DNA from: Ottowia flava
GTDB taxonomy: Bacteria > Pseudomonadota > Gammaproteobacteria > Burkholderiales > Burkholderiaceae_C
DNA length: 64,000 bases
Direction: 5' to 3'
NCBI RefSeq assembly: GCF_042680565.1
Contig: NZ_JBHUEJ010000037.1
Coordinates: 28,466-92,465 of the forward strand
Shown here: in pieces, positions 28,771-37,747 of the stretch
How positions within the stretch are numbered: the first letter of the stretch is position 1
Layout of the letters: every line of letters starts with the position of its first letter
Program-made: the position numbers and the translations under genes
Notes under the pieces: generated by a model
What the model was told of the DNA's origin: nothing
Databases searched by the model: none
Seen by the model: the letters and a program-made list of their open reading frames with translations, nothing else

Positions 28771-28809
28771 GGTCGTGCGCTTACATCCGGTGCACGGCCT
28801 TTTTCTTTG
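28771..28809 (+). terminator. Intrinsic terminator after ssrA
   Basis: GGTCGTGC pairs with GCACGGCC (one G-U pair) around a 13-base loop and is followed by TTTTTCTTT, just past the tmRNA 3' end. Confidence 0.65.
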
Positions 28810-28905
28810 ACAACGGGTTAGCGTCCATCTTCGTGCGTGTGAGTCCGCTTGCTGCCAACGCAAAACTGGGGAAAAAACCGGGGACCAAGTCGAGGTACAG
28901 TCCGC

Positions 28906-28930
28906 AAACCGGGGTGTTGTTCCCCGGTTT
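28906..28930. other. Perfect 9-bp hairpin with repeated CCGGGG motifs between ssrA and rarA
   Basis: AAACCGGGG and CCCCGGTTT form a perfect inverted repeat with a 7-base loop. A further AACCGGGGAC lies upstream (near 28876) and TTCCCCGG downstream (near 28939). The 28810-29032 interval holds no convincing gene. tmRNA 3' ends are common integration sites, so a decayed attachment region is possible but unproven. Confidence 0.4.
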
Positions 28931-29032
28931 CCCTCTGTGTTCCCCGGCAGCAGCCCATGGCTAAATCCTCTCAGATGGATTGGCCTCCTCAAAAGCCGGG
29001 GGCGGTTCAGTCCAGCGTTCATAGAATGCCGC

Positions 29033-30358
29033 ATGCCCGGCGCCAAAGTCCCTCCCGCTGATTCCGCTTCGCTGCACGTGCCGCTGCCCGAGCGGCTGCG
29101 CCCACGTACGTTGGGCGAAGTGGTGGGCCAGCAGCATTTGCTGGGCGAAGGCATGCCGCTGCGCATCGCGTTCGAGTCGGGCCAGCCGCACAGCCTGATC
29201 CTGTGGGGGCCACCGGGCACCGGCAAGACCACGATCGCGCGCTTGATGGCGGATTCGTTTGATGCGCAGTTCATCCCGGTCAGCGCGGTGCTGGGCGGTG
29301 TCAAGGACATCCGCGAGGCGGTCGAACTGGCGCAGAAGGCGCGCGACAGCTTGACACCGCAAGGCACGATCGTGTTTGTGGACGAGGTCCACCGCTTCAA
29401 CAAGAGCCAACAGGATGCGTTCTTGCCGCATGTCGAAAGCGGATTGTTCACCTTCATCGGCGCGACCACCGAAAACCCTTCGTTTGAAGTCAACTCGGCC
29501 CTGCTGTCGCGCGCTGCGGTGTACGTGCTGCAACCGCTTGGGGAAGATGACTTAAAGAAGATTCTGGATCGGGCCAGCGCCGAACCTGCGCAGCCAGCTA
29601 TCGAAAGCGAAGCGCAGCAGCAGCTCATCGCCTATGCCGATGGTGATGCGCGGCGGCTTTTGAACACGCTGGAGACCCTCACCGTGGCCGCCCGTGCCGA
29701 GCGGCTGGACACCATCAACGCCGCGTGGCTGCAGCGCGTGCTGGGCGAGCGCCTGCGCCGCTACGACAAAGGCGGCGAGCAGTTCTACGACACCATCAGC
29801 GCGCTGCACAAGGCGGTACGCGGTAGCGACCCTGACGCCGCGCTGTACTGGCTGGTGCGCATGCTCGATGGCGGGGCCGCCCCGCGCTACTTGGCGCGCC
29901 GGATGGTGCGCATGGCCAGCGAGGATATTGGCCTGGCCGACCCGCGCGCGCTGCGCCTGGCGCTGGATGCGGCCGAGGTCTACGAACGCCTGGGCTCGCC
30001 CGAGGGGGAATTGGCACTGGCCGAATGTATTGTGTATCTTTCTGTTGCACCGAAGAGCAACGCGGTCTACAACGCGTACAAGGCGGCCAAGGCGTTTGTC
30101 AAACAAGACACGACGCGCCCCGTTCCGATGCATCTACGCAACGCACCCACCAAATTGATGCGCGATCTGGACTACGGCAAGGGGTATCGCTACGCACACG
30201 ACGAGCAGGACGCTTTTGCCGCAGGTGAGAACTACCTGCCCGAGGGCATACTGCCCCAACAGTTTTACCAGCCCGTGCCACGAGGGTTGGAGATTCGGAT
30301 CGGTGAAAAATTGACCGAATTGCGGCGGCGCAACCGTGAGGCGGGCCGCTCTGAGTAG
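29033..30358 (+). CDS. rarA: RarA/MgsA, replication-associated recombination AAA+ ATPase
   Basis: AAA+ ATPase related to clamp loaders that acts at stalled replication forks with SSB. The ATG at 29033 gives 441 residues with PERLRPRTLGEVVGQQHLLG, Walker A GPPGTGKTT, Walker B VFVDEVHRFNKSQQDAFLP and the sensor region ATTENPSFEVNSALLSRA; the C-terminal tetramerisation domain (VYNAYKAAKAFVKQ) is complete. Codons near residue 185-195 (29576-29610, PAQPAIESEA) resemble the dispersed repeat. In many relatives rarA directly follows lolA; here lolA is about 32 kb away beside an IS remnant. Confidence 0.94.
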   Translation: MPGAKVPPADSASLHVPLPERLRPRTLGEVVGQQHLLGEGMPLRIAFESGQPHSLILWGPPGTGKTTIARLMADSFDAQFIPVSAVLGGVKDIREAVELAQKARDSLTPQGTIVFVDEVHRFNKSQQDAFLPHVESGLFTFIGATTENPSFEVNSALLSRAAVYVLQPLGEDDLKKILDRASAEPAQPAIESEAQQQLIAYADGDARRLLNTLETLTVAARAERLDTINAAWLQRVLGERLRRYDKGGEQFYDTISALHKAVRGSDPDAALYWLVRMLDGGAAPRYLARRMVRMASEDIGLADPRALRLALDAAEVYERLGSPEGELALAECIVYLSVAPKSNAVYNAYKAAKAFVKQDTTRPVPMHLRNAPTKLMRDLDYGKGYRYAHDEQDAFAAGENYLPEGILPQQFYQPVPRGLEIRIGEKLTELRRRNREAGRSE

Positions 30359-30479
30359 GGTACGCCGCACCGTGTCGGCGCAGTCGCCTACGCGACATCG
30401 TCAAGATGAAAAGAGGGAAAACCCCGGGGAACATGCGCCGCGACGACAGCGTTCCAGTAGCTAGAATTTTGGTACGTCG

Positions 30480-30512
30480 AAACCCGCCGCAGGTCACCTG
30501 GCGGGTTTTTTG
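30480..30512 (+). terminator. Intrinsic terminator between rarA and the liv operon
   Basis: AAACCCGCC and GGCGGGTTT pair around an 11-base loop and run into TTTTTTG. It lies about 120 bases after rarA; 30359-30479 contains no gene. It insulates the liv operon, whose promoter should lie at 30513-30610. Confidence 0.85.
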
Positions 30513-30617
30513 CTAGGTGGATGCCACTGAGCGACCCACAAGGCGCTCGGCGGTTTCGCCAACCAACCCCGTCGTCCCATTGATCATGGGCGCAGCGGAA
30601 GAGAGAGGAAGTGTTCC

Positions 30618-31547
30618 ATGGAAGTATTGCTACAGCAGATCATCAATGGTCTGGTGCTTGGCAGCATGTACGCCTTGATTGCCCTCGGGTACACCATGGT
30701 GTACGGCATCATTCAACTCATCAATTTCGCGCACGGAGAGGTGCTGATGATTGGCGCCGTCACCGCGTGGTCCGTGATCGGCATCATGCAGTCGGCGATG
30801 CCCGGCGCGCCCGGCTGGGTGATCCTGATTCTGGCCATGCTGATCGCCTGCATCGTGGCCGCCACGTTGAACTTCGTGATTGAGAAGCTGGCCTATAAGC
30901 CGCTGCGCAACAGCCCCAGGCTGGCGCCCCTGATCACTGCCATCGGCATGTCGATCCTGCTGCAGACGCTGGCCATGATCATCTGGAAGCCGAACTACAA
31001 GCCCTTCCCGACGCTGCTGCCAAGCGCTCCTTTCAATATCGGCGGCGCCTACATCACGCCGACCCAGATCATGATCCTGGGCGTGACCGCGGTGTCGCTC
31101 GCCACGCTGATGTACCTGGTGAACTACACCCGCATCGGCCGCGCCATGCGGGCCACCGCTGAAAACCCCCGCGTTGCGGGTCTCATGGGTGTCAAGCCCG
31201 ACATGGTGATTTCGGCCACCTTCATCATCGGCGCCATTCTGGCGGCCATTGCCGGCGTGATGTACGCGTCGAATTACGGCACGGTGCAGCACACCATGGG
31301 CTTCCTGCCAGGTCTGAAGGCCTTCACGGCCGCGGTATTTGGGGGTATCGGCAATCTCGGGGGGGCCGTGCTGGGGGGGTTGCTCCTTGGCCTTATCGAG
31401 GCGATCGGCTCCGGCTACATCGGTACGTTGACGGGTGGCCTGCTGGGCAGCCACTACACCGACATCTTTGCCTTCATCGTGCTGATCATCGTGTTGACCC
31501 TGCGGCCGTCTGGCCTGCTGGGTGAGCGTGTGGCCGACCGTGCCTGA
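30618..31547 (+). CDS. livH: Branched-chain amino acid ABC transporter permease LivH
   Basis: Inner-membrane permease of a LivFGHMJ-type ABC importer for branched-chain or related amino acids. The 309 residues form about eight transmembrane segments, starting LLQQIINGLVLGSMYALIALGYTMVYGII, and include the ATPase-contact region RIGRAMRATAENPRVAGLMGV. A ribosome-binding site (GAGAGAGGAAG) precedes the ATG. First gene of livH-livM-livG-livF-livK, all closely spaced. Confidence 0.94.
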   Translation: MEVLLQQIINGLVLGSMYALIALGYTMVYGIIQLINFAHGEVLMIGAVTAWSVIGIMQSAMPGAPGWVILILAMLIACIVAATLNFVIEKLAYKPLRNSPRLAPLITAIGMSILLQTLAMIIWKPNYKPFPTLLPSAPFNIGGAYITPTQIMILGVTAVSLATLMYLVNYTRIGRAMRATAENPRVAGLMGVKPDMVISATFIIGAILAAIAGVMYASNYGTVQHTMGFLPGLKAFTAAVFGGIGNLGGAVLGGLLLGLIEAIGSGYIGTLTGGLLGSHYTDIFAFIVLIIVLTLRPSGLLGERVADRA

Positions 31548-31562
31548 CCGGGGAGGACGACC

Positions 31563-32753
31563 ATGACGCAGAAAAACAAACTGATCGCCTTTCTGGTGTG
31601 CGGCATCGCCCTGTTGGTGGCGCCGCTGATCCTGCAAAGCTTCGGCAACGCCTGGGTGCGCATCGCCGACATCGCGCTGCTCTACGTGATGCTGGCGCTG
31701 GGTCTGAACATCGTGGTCGGCTACGCCGGCCTGCTGGACCTCGGTTACGTGGCCTTCTTCGCGGTGGGCGCCTACCTTTACGGCCTGCTCGCCTCGCCGC
31801 ACCTGACCGACACCTTTCCGGCCATCGCTGCCGCGTTTCCGAATGGGTTTCACACGTCACTCTGGATGGTGATCCCGTTGGCGCTGGGCTTGGCGGCCAT
31901 GACTGGGGTGCTCTTGGGCATTCCAGTGCTCAAGCTGCGTGGTGATTACCTGGCCATCGTGACGCTTGGCTTTGGCGAGATCATCCGGATCTTCCTGAAC
32001 AACCTGGATCACCCGTACAACATCACTAACGGGCCCAAGGGGCTGAACCAAATCGATTCGGTCAAGATCTTCGGGCTTGACTTGGGCAAACCCCTCACCA
32101 TCGGCGGCTATGAAATCGCCTCGGTATCGCTGTACTACTACCTGTTCCTGGCGCTGGTCATCGTCACCGTGATCATCTGCAGCCGCCTGCAGGATTCGCG
32201 AATCGGCCGTGCCTGGATGGCGATCCGCGAGGACGAAATCGCCGCCAAGGCGATGGGCCTGAACACCCGCAACCTGAAACTGCTGGCGTTCGGCATGGGC
32301 GCTTCATTTGGCGGCGTGTCCGGCGCCATGTTTGCGGCCTTCCAGGGCTTTGTGTCGCCCGAGTCGTTCAGCCTGATGGAGTCAGTCATGATCGTCGCCA
32401 TGGTGGTGCTGGGGGGCATCGGGCATCTCCCGGGCGTCATCCTCGGCGCCGTCTTGCTGGCTTCGCTGCCTGAGGTGCTGCGCTACGTGGCGGGGCCGCT
32501 GCAGGCAATGACGGATGGTCGTCTGGACTCGGCCATCCTGCGCCAGCTGCTGATCGCACTGGCCATGATTTCGGTAATGTTGATCCGCCCACGCGGTCTG
32601 TGGCCATCACCCGAGCACGGCAAGGCACGCAAGATTCCCGGCCCGGGCAAGGACGTGCCAACGACGGCCCAGCAGAACCCGCCGGGCATCGATTTCCCTG
32701 CGGATGCATCGCCTGGCAATACCGAAATTCGCCAGTACCCGATCAATTCCTGA
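31563..32753 (+). CDS. livM: Branched-chain amino acid ABC transporter permease LivM
   Basis: Second permease of the importer. The 396 residues include the typical LYVMLALGLNIVVGYAGLLDLGYVAFFAVGAY segment, the contact loop DSRIGRAWMAIREDEIAAKAMGLN, and a hydrophilic C-terminal tail after RPRGLWPSPEHG that is longer than in E. coli LivM's core. It begins 15 bases after livH with GGGGAGGA upstream. Confidence 0.93.
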   Translation: MTQKNKLIAFLVCGIALLVAPLILQSFGNAWVRIADIALLYVMLALGLNIVVGYAGLLDLGYVAFFAVGAYLYGLLASPHLTDTFPAIAAAFPNGFHTSLWMVIPLALGLAAMTGVLLGIPVLKLRGDYLAIVTLGFGEIIRIFLNNLDHPYNITNGPKGLNQIDSVKIFGLDLGKPLTIGGYEIASVSLYYYLFLALVIVTVIICSRLQDSRIGRAWMAIREDEIAAKAMGLNTRNLKLLAFGMGASFGGVSGAMFAAFQGFVSPESFSLMESVMIVAMVVLGGIGHLPGVILGAVLLASLPEVLRYVAGPLQAMTDGRLDSAILRQLLIALAMISVMLIRPRGLWPSPEHGKARKIPGPGKDVPTTAQQNPPGIDFPADASPGNTEIRQYPINS

Positions 32754-32771
32754 GCGAACGGAACACCACAC

Positions 32772-33545
32772 ATGAGCAACGACACCGTACTCAAGGTGCA
32801 GGGCGTTTCGAAGCGCTTCGGCGGCCTGCAAGCACTCACAGACGTGGGCATCACCATCCAGCGCGGCCAAGTCTATGGCCTGATCGGGCCCAACGGCGCT
32901 GGCAAGACGACGTTCTTCAACGTGCTGACCGGGCTGTACACGCCTGACAGCGGCACTTTTGAACTTGATGGCAAGCCTTACAAACCGCAGGCGGTTCACC
33001 AGGTGGCCAAGGCGGGCATTGCCCGGACGTTCCAGAACATCCGCCTGTTTGCGGACATGACCGCGCTGGAGAACGTCATGGTCGGGCGCCATGTGCGCAC
33101 GCATTCCGGCCTGTTGGGTGCGATCTTTCGCACGCCCAGTTTCAAGGCCGAGGAAGACGCCATCACCGAGCGCGCACAGCAATTGCTCGACTATGTCGGT
33201 ATCGGCAAATACGCCCAATTTCGCTCGCGCACGCTGTCGTACGGCGACCAGCGCCGACTGGAGATTGCGCGGGCACTGGCAACCGACCCCCAACTCATCG
33301 CCCTGGACGAGCCGGCAGCCGGGATGAACGCGACCGAGAAGGTGCAATTGCGCGAATTGATCGACCGCATTCGCAAGGACAACCGCACTATTTTGCTGAT
33401 CGAGCACGACGTGAAGCTGGTCATGGGTCTGTGCGACCGGGTCACGGTGCTGGACTACGGCAAGCAGATCGCCGAAGGCACGCCCGCCGACGTGCAGAAG
33501 AATCCGAAAGTCATCGAAGCCTATCTGGGCACGGGAGATCATTGA
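32772..33545 (+). CDS. livG: ABC transporter ATP-binding protein LivG
   Basis: Cytoplasmic ATPase energising the importer. The 257 residues contain Walker A GPNGAGKTT, the Q-loop region ARTFQNIRLF, signature LSYGDQRRLEIARAL, Walker B PQLIALDEPAAGMN and the H-loop LLIEHDVKLVMGLCDRV. Length and C-terminal helical extension fit LivG. It is followed one base later by livF. Confidence 0.95.
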   Translation: MSNDTVLKVQGVSKRFGGLQALTDVGITIQRGQVYGLIGPNGAGKTTFFNVLTGLYTPDSGTFELDGKPYKPQAVHQVAKAGIARTFQNIRLFADMTALENVMVGRHVRTHSGLLGAIFRTPSFKAEEDAITERAQQLLDYVGIGKYAQFRSRTLSYGDQRRLEIARALATDPQLIALDEPAAGMNATEKVQLRELIDRIRKDNRTILLIEHDVKLVMGLCDRVTVLDYGKQIAEGTPADVQKNPKVIEAYLGTGDH

Positions 33546-33546
33546 C

Positions 33547-34263
33547 ATGGCCCAGGTGTTGTTGAAGGTATCGGGCCTGGAGGTGGCCTACGGGGGTATT
33601 CAGGCTGTCAAAGGCGTGGATTTTGAAGTGCGCGAAGGTGAACTGGTGTCGCTGATCGGCTCCAACGGCGCGGGCAAGACCACCACAATGAAGGCGATCA
33701 CCGGCACGCTGCCGCTGGCGGGTGGTGACATCGAGTATTTGGGCAAGTCGATCAAGGGGCAGGGGCCGTGGGACTTGGTGCGCCAGGGTCTGGCCATGGT
33801 GCCGGAAGGCCGCGGCGTGTTCACTCGGATGACCATCACTGAAAACCTGCAGATGGGCGCCTACACCCGGCGCGACAAGGCAGCGATCGGCGAGGACATT
33901 GAGAAGGTGTTCACGATCTTTCCCCGCCTGCGGGAGCGCAAGGACCAGCTCGCCGGCACGATGTCCGGTGGCGAACAGCAGATGCTCGCCATGGGCCGTG
34001 CGCTGTTGAGCCGGCCCAAGCTGCTGCTGCTGGACGAGCCATCGATGGGGCTGTCCCCCATCATGGTCGACAAGGTCTTCGAGGTCGTGCGCGACGTGTA
34101 CGCCCAAGGCGTGACGATCCTGTTGGTGGAGCAGAACGCCAGCCGCGCGCTGGCTTTGGCTGACCGCGGCTACGTCATGGAATCGGGCCTGATCACCATG
34201 TCGGGCGGCGGGCAAGAACTGCTGGCCAACCCGAAAGTGCGTGCCGCCTATCTGGGCGAGTAA
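33547..34263 (+). CDS. livF: ABC transporter ATP-binding protein LivF
   Basis: Second ATPase, pairing with LivG. The 238 residues show Walker A GSNGAGKTT, signature MSGGEQQMLAMGRALL, Walker B KLLLLDEPSMGLSPIMV and switch-loop LLVEQNASRALALADRGYVMESG, all characteristic of LivF. It starts one base after the livG stop. Confidence 0.95.
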   Translation: MAQVLLKVSGLEVAYGGIQAVKGVDFEVREGELVSLIGSNGAGKTTTMKAITGTLPLAGGDIEYLGKSIKGQGPWDLVRQGLAMVPEGRGVFTRMTITENLQMGAYTRRDKAAIGEDIEKVFTIFPRLRERKDQLAGTMSGGEQQMLAMGRALLSRPKLLLLDEPSMGLSPIMVDKVFEVVRDVYAQGVTILLVEQNASRALALADRGYVMESGLITMSGGGQELLANPKVRAAYLGE

Positions 34264-34368
34264 GCGTCGCCGTCCCTGTTAGGCCGCGGGTGTACCATGC
34301 GGCCCGCCATGCCACCGCCCATCTCGGGGCGCGTGGCGCATCCTGTTTTTAGTTAGGAGATCACCACC

Positions 34369-35517
34369 ATGGCTTATCTGCCCCCTGTCCGCTTTGCCTT
34401 GACTGCCGCTTCGATTGGCGCACTGCTCGCGATGGCCAGCGCCCATGCGCAGGATGCGCAGGTCGTCAAGATCGCGCACGCGGGCCCCACGTCCGGTGGC
34501 ATTGCCCACATTGGCAAGGACACCGAGAACGGCGTGCGCATGGCCATTGACGAACTGAATGCCCAGGGCCTGACCATTGGCGGCAAGAAGATCAAGTTCG
34601 AGCTGGTCGCGGAAGACGACGCGGGCGATCCGAAGCAGGCCACCGCCGTCGCGCAAAAGCTGTGCGACATGAAGGTCGCTGGCGTGGTGGGCCACCTGCA
34701 GTCGGGCACGACCATCCCTGCGTCCAGCATCTACCACAACTGCGGCGTGCCTCACATCACCACGGCGGCCACCAACCCCGACGTGACCAAACCCGGCTAC
34801 AAGACCACGTACCGCCTGATCGCCAACGACAACGCCTTGGGCGCCGCACTGGCCATCTACGCTGCCGATGCGCTCAAGCTGAAGAACGTGGCCGTGATCG
34901 ACGACCGCACGGCGTACGGCCAGGGCCTGGCCGATGTGTTCAAGGAAACCGCCAAGAAGAAGGGCATGAATGTGGTGGCGTCCGAGTTCACCACCGACAA
35001 GGCCACCGACTTCATGGCTATCCTGACGAACATCCGCGGCAAGAAGCCCGATGCCATCTTCTACGGTGGCTTGGACTCGCAGTCCGGCCCGATGTTGCGT
35101 CAGCTGGACCAACTCGGTCTGGGCAACGTCAAGTTCTTCAGCGGCGACGGCAGCTGCACGGAGAAGCTGTCCGAGCTGGCCAGCAAGTCGCCAGCGGTCG
35201 GCAATGTGACCTGCGCCACGGGCGGCATCGCGGTCGAGAAGATGGCCGGTGGCCAAGACTGGAAGAAGCGCTACGACGCCAAGTTCCCCGGCCAGTTCCA
35301 GATCTACAGCCCTTATTCGTACGACGCCACGATGGTGCTGGTCGATGCCATGAAGCGCGCCAACTCGGTCGACCCGAAAGTCTACGTGCCGCAGCTCGCC
35401 AAGACCAACTACAAAGGCGTGACGGCGCAGATCCAGTTCACCAACAAAGGCGAGCTGACCAAGCCCGCCGTGACGTTGAGCGTGTACAAGAACGGTGTGC
35501 GCACGCCGCTGAACTGA
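34369..35517 (+). CDS. livK: Branched-chain amino acid ABC transporter substrate-binding protein
   Basis: Periplasmic binding protein for the LivHMGF importer. The 382 residues start with a signal peptide (LTAASIGALLAMASAHAQ) and continue VVKIAHAGPTSGGIAHIGKDTENGVRMAIDELN, the type I periplasmic-binding fold. The ligand-site region GVVGHLQSGTTIPASSIYHNCGVPHITTAATNP is typical. The actual amino acid cannot be predicted. It closes the operon and is followed by an intrinsic terminator. Confidence 0.92.
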   Translation: MAYLPPVRFALTAASIGALLAMASAHAQDAQVVKIAHAGPTSGGIAHIGKDTENGVRMAIDELNAQGLTIGGKKIKFELVAEDDAGDPKQATAVAQKLCDMKVAGVVGHLQSGTTIPASSIYHNCGVPHITTAATNPDVTKPGYKTTYRLIANDNALGAALAIYAADALKLKNVAVIDDRTAYGQGLADVFKETAKKKGMNVVASEFTTDKATDFMAILTNIRGKKPDAIFYGGLDSQSGPMLRQLDQLGLGNVKFFSGDGSCTEKLSELASKSPAVGNVTCATGGIAVEKMAGGQDWKKRYDAKFPGQFQIYSPYSYDATMVLVDAMKRANSVDPKVYVPQLAKTNYKGVTAQIQFTNKGELTKPAVTLSVYKNGVRTPLN

Positions 35518-35562
35518 TCGAGGCGGCGGCTCCATTCGGCTGCCACGCCGCACAGCAAAAAG

Positions 35563-35585
35563 CCCCGCCTTGGCGGGGTTCTTTT
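35563..35585 (+). terminator. Intrinsic terminator after the liv operon
   Basis: CCCCGCC and GGCGGGG pair (preceded by AAAAAG) and are followed by TTCTTTTG, about 45 bases past the binding-protein stop. Confidence 0.85.
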
Positions 35586-35623
35586 GTAAAGGCGACACGG
35601 TGGACGCGCCGCGTAAGAGCTGC

Positions 35624-36589
35624 TCAGTCCACCTTCGCGCCCGAGCGCTTCACCACGTCCTGGTAGCGCGCCCGCTCCTTGTCCATCAATTGGCCGAATT
35701 GTTCTGGCGTGGTGGGCACGGGCTCGGCCATCAGTTTGTGAAAGCGCTCCTGCGTTTCCGGGGCCTTGAGGGCCGTGGTGAAGGCCGCGTTCAGTTTGTC
35801 GATCACGTCGCGCGGCGTCCCGGCGGGGGCGACCAGACCCCACCAGGTGTCAACCTCAAAGCCCTTGATCGTCTGTGCCATCGCGGGCACGCCTGGCAGC
35901 ATGGGCGAGGGCTTGGCCGTGGTCACCGCCAGCGCCTTCAGCTTGCCCGACTTGATGTTCGGCGCGGCGGTGGCGAGGTTGTCGATGTTGAAGTCCACCT
36001 GCCCCGACAGCAGCGCGAGTTGCGCCGGGTTGCCGCCGTTGTAGGGAATGTGCACCGCAAAGATGCCCGCACCCTGTTTGAACATTTCGCCCGCCAGGTG
36101 GCCAGCCGAGCCGTTGCCGCCCGAGCCGTAGTTCAGCTTGCCGGGGTTCTTCTTCGCGTAGGCGATCAGATCGGCCAGGGTGTTGATCTTCAGGCGCGCC
36201 GCGGTGTCGGCGTTCATCACCAACACGTTGGGCACCCGCACCATCTGCGTGATGGGCGCGAAATCCTTGGCCGCGTCGTACGGCATCTTGGCGAACAGCC
36301 AGGGGTTGATGGCGTGCGTGGCCACGGCGGACAGACCGATCGTGGTGCCGTCCGGCGCGGCCTTGGCGACCAGGTCGCTGCCCAGGTTGCCGCCGGCGCC
36401 GGGCTTGTTGTCGACCACCACTGTGCCCAGCGAATCCTTGACCCGCTCGGCCAGTGCGCGCGAGGTGATGTCCAGCGGCCCGCCGGCCGCGTACGGCACG
36501 ATCAGGCGGATCGGTTTGTTCGACTGGGCGAAGGCGGTGGTGCTGGCGGCGATGGCCAAGCTGGCCAACATCAGGTGACGGCGTTGCAT
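35624..36589 (-). CDS. Bug-family (tripartite tricarboxylate transporter) substrate-binding protein
   Basis: Periplasmic receptor of the TctC/Bug family, expanded in Burkholderiales, usually binding carboxylates. The 321 residues have a signal peptide (RRHLMLASLAIAASTTAFAQ) and family phrases IRLIVPYAAGGPLDITSRALAERV and VVVDNKPGAGGNLGSDLVAKAAPDG. No TctA/TctB membrane genes are adjacent; such orphan receptors are common in this order. Ligand unknown. Confidence 0.92.
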   Translation of the reverse strand: MQRRHLMLASLAIAASTTAFAQSNKPIRLIVPYAAGGPLDITSRALAERVKDSLGTVVVDNKPGAGGNLGSDLVAKAAPDGTTIGLSAVATHAINPWLFAKMPYDAAKDFAPITQMVRVPNVLVMNADTAARLKINTLADLIAYAKKNPGKLNYGSGGNGSAGHLAGEMFKQGAGIFAVHIPYNGGNPAQLALLSGQVDFNIDNLATAAPNIKSGKLKALAVTTAKPSPMLPGVPAMAQTIKGFEVDTWWGLVAPAGTPRDVIDKLNAAFTTALKAPETQERFHKLMAEPVPTTPEQFGQLMDKERARYQDVVKRSGAKVD

Positions 36590-36606
36590 ACGTACTCTCT
36601 CAATAA

Positions 36607-36660
36607 AAAACGGTGCCAGCCCTACAGCAATCTGCGCGGCCAGCTATCAAAATTGTATCA
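36607..36660 (+). repeat. Dispersed repeat, copy 6 (sense)
   Basis: Reads CGGTGCCAGCCCTACAGC, then TCTGCGCGGCCAGCTATCAA. It fills the interval between the Bug gene start and the end of the reductase gene. Confidence 0.8.
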
Positions 36661-36674
36661 ATCTCGGGTCGGCG

Positions 36675-37718
36675 TCAAGGACCTGCCTTGTCCGCCTCGG
36701 TGGTGAAGGCGTCGGCGTAGAACTCTTCTTCGGGCAACGAGCCGCGCAGGGTGAAGTCGCGGCGCGCCGAGTCGACCACAATCGGCGCCCCGCAGGCGTA
36801 CACCTGATGGCCGGACAGATCGGGCAGGTCTTCCAGCACGGCCAGGTGCACGAAGCCGGTGCGGCCCGCCCAGCCGTCCTCCGGCAGCGCGTCGGACACC
36901 ACCGGCACGTAGTGCAGGTGCGGCATGGCGGCCATCGCCTCGCGCACCCAGGCGTCCATGTACAGGTCTGGCGGGCGGCGGCCGCCCCAGTACAGCACGG
37001 TGTCGCGCGTGATGCCCATGAACTGCATATGCTCCAGGATCGCCTTGATCGGCGCAAAGCCGGTGCCGGAGGCCAGCATGACGACGGGCTTGGGCGAATC
37101 GTCGCGCAGGTGGAAGCTGCCGTACGGCCCTTCGACGCGCAGGATTTCCTTTTCCTTCATGGCGCTGAAAACGTGCTCGGTGAACTTGCCACCCGGCATG
37201 TGCCGGATGTGCAGGTCGACCATGGGCGCGCCGCTTTCCACCAGCGTGTGCGGTGCGTTGGCCATGCTGTAGCTGCGGCGCGTGCCGTCGCGCAGGATGA
37301 ACTCGATGTACTGGCCGGCGTGGTACTGGATGATGTCGTTGGCCGGCAACTGCATCTTCACGCGCATCACGTCGTGCGACAGGCGCTCCAGCTGCGCCAC
37401 GCGCGCCGGCATCTTCTTGATGGGAAAGGCGCCGGCGTGCGTCACCTGGCGCGACTCCAGCACGACGTCGCTGGTGGGCGTGCCGCAGCACGTCAGCACG
37501 TAACCCTCGGCTTCTTCCTGGGCACTCAGCGCCTTTTCCTGGTGTGGGCCATGCGTGACGCTGCCAGACAGCTTCTTGCACTTGCACGAACCACAAGCGC
37601 CGTCCTTGCAGCCGTACGGCAGACCGATGCCCTGCCGGATGCCGGCGGTGAGCATGGTTTCGCCAACCTCGGCCTCGAAACTGCGGCCGCTGGGCTGAAC
37701 GGTGATGGTGAACGCCAT
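36675..37718 (-). CDS. Ferredoxin-type NAD(P)H flavin reductase (CDP-6-deoxyglucoseen reductase-like)
   Basis: Electron-transfer flavoprotein with an N-terminal plant-type [2Fe-2S] domain and a C-terminal FAD/NAD(P)H reductase module. The ATG at 37718 gives 347 residues. Cluster cysteines are visible at C37, C42, C45 (GCKDGACGSCKC) and C77/C78 (YVLTCCG). The flavin-binding RRSYSMAN and nucleotide-site VVMLASGTGFAPIKAILE motifs follow. Annotated relatives are often called CDP-6-deoxy-delta-3,4-glucoseen reductase, but no deoxysugar genes are nearby, so the partner is unknown. Upstream codons to 37922 are open but overlap the divergent epimerase gene and were excluded. Confidence 0.88.
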   Translation of the reverse strand: MAFTITVQPSGRSFEAEVGETMLTAGIRQGIGLPYGCKDGACGSCKCKKLSGSVTHGPHQEKALSAQEEAEGYVLTCCGTPTSDVVLESRQVTHAGAFPIKKMPARVAQLERLSHDVMRVKMQLPANDIIQYHAGQYIEFILRDGTRRSYSMANAPHTLVESGAPMVDLHIRHMPGGKFTEHVFSAMKEKEILRVEGPYGSFHLRDDSPKPVVMLASGTGFAPIKAILEHMQFMGITRDTVLYWGGRRPPDLYMDAWVREAMAAMPHLHYVPVVSDALPEDGWAGRTGFVHLAVLEDLPDLSGHQVYACGAPIVVDSARRDFTLRGSLPEEEFYADAFTTEADKAGP

Positions 37719-37747
37719 GGCTTGGTTATCCTCGCGGGTCTCTCTGT

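Noticed and set aside
28713..28964. Short rightward frame overlapping the tmRNA 3' end
   Set aside because: It begins inside the tmRNA and terminator and has no protein features.
30359..30479. Small RNA gene between rarA and the downstream terminator
   Set aside because: A terminator lies at 30480-30512, but I could not find a convincing promoter or conserved structure before it.
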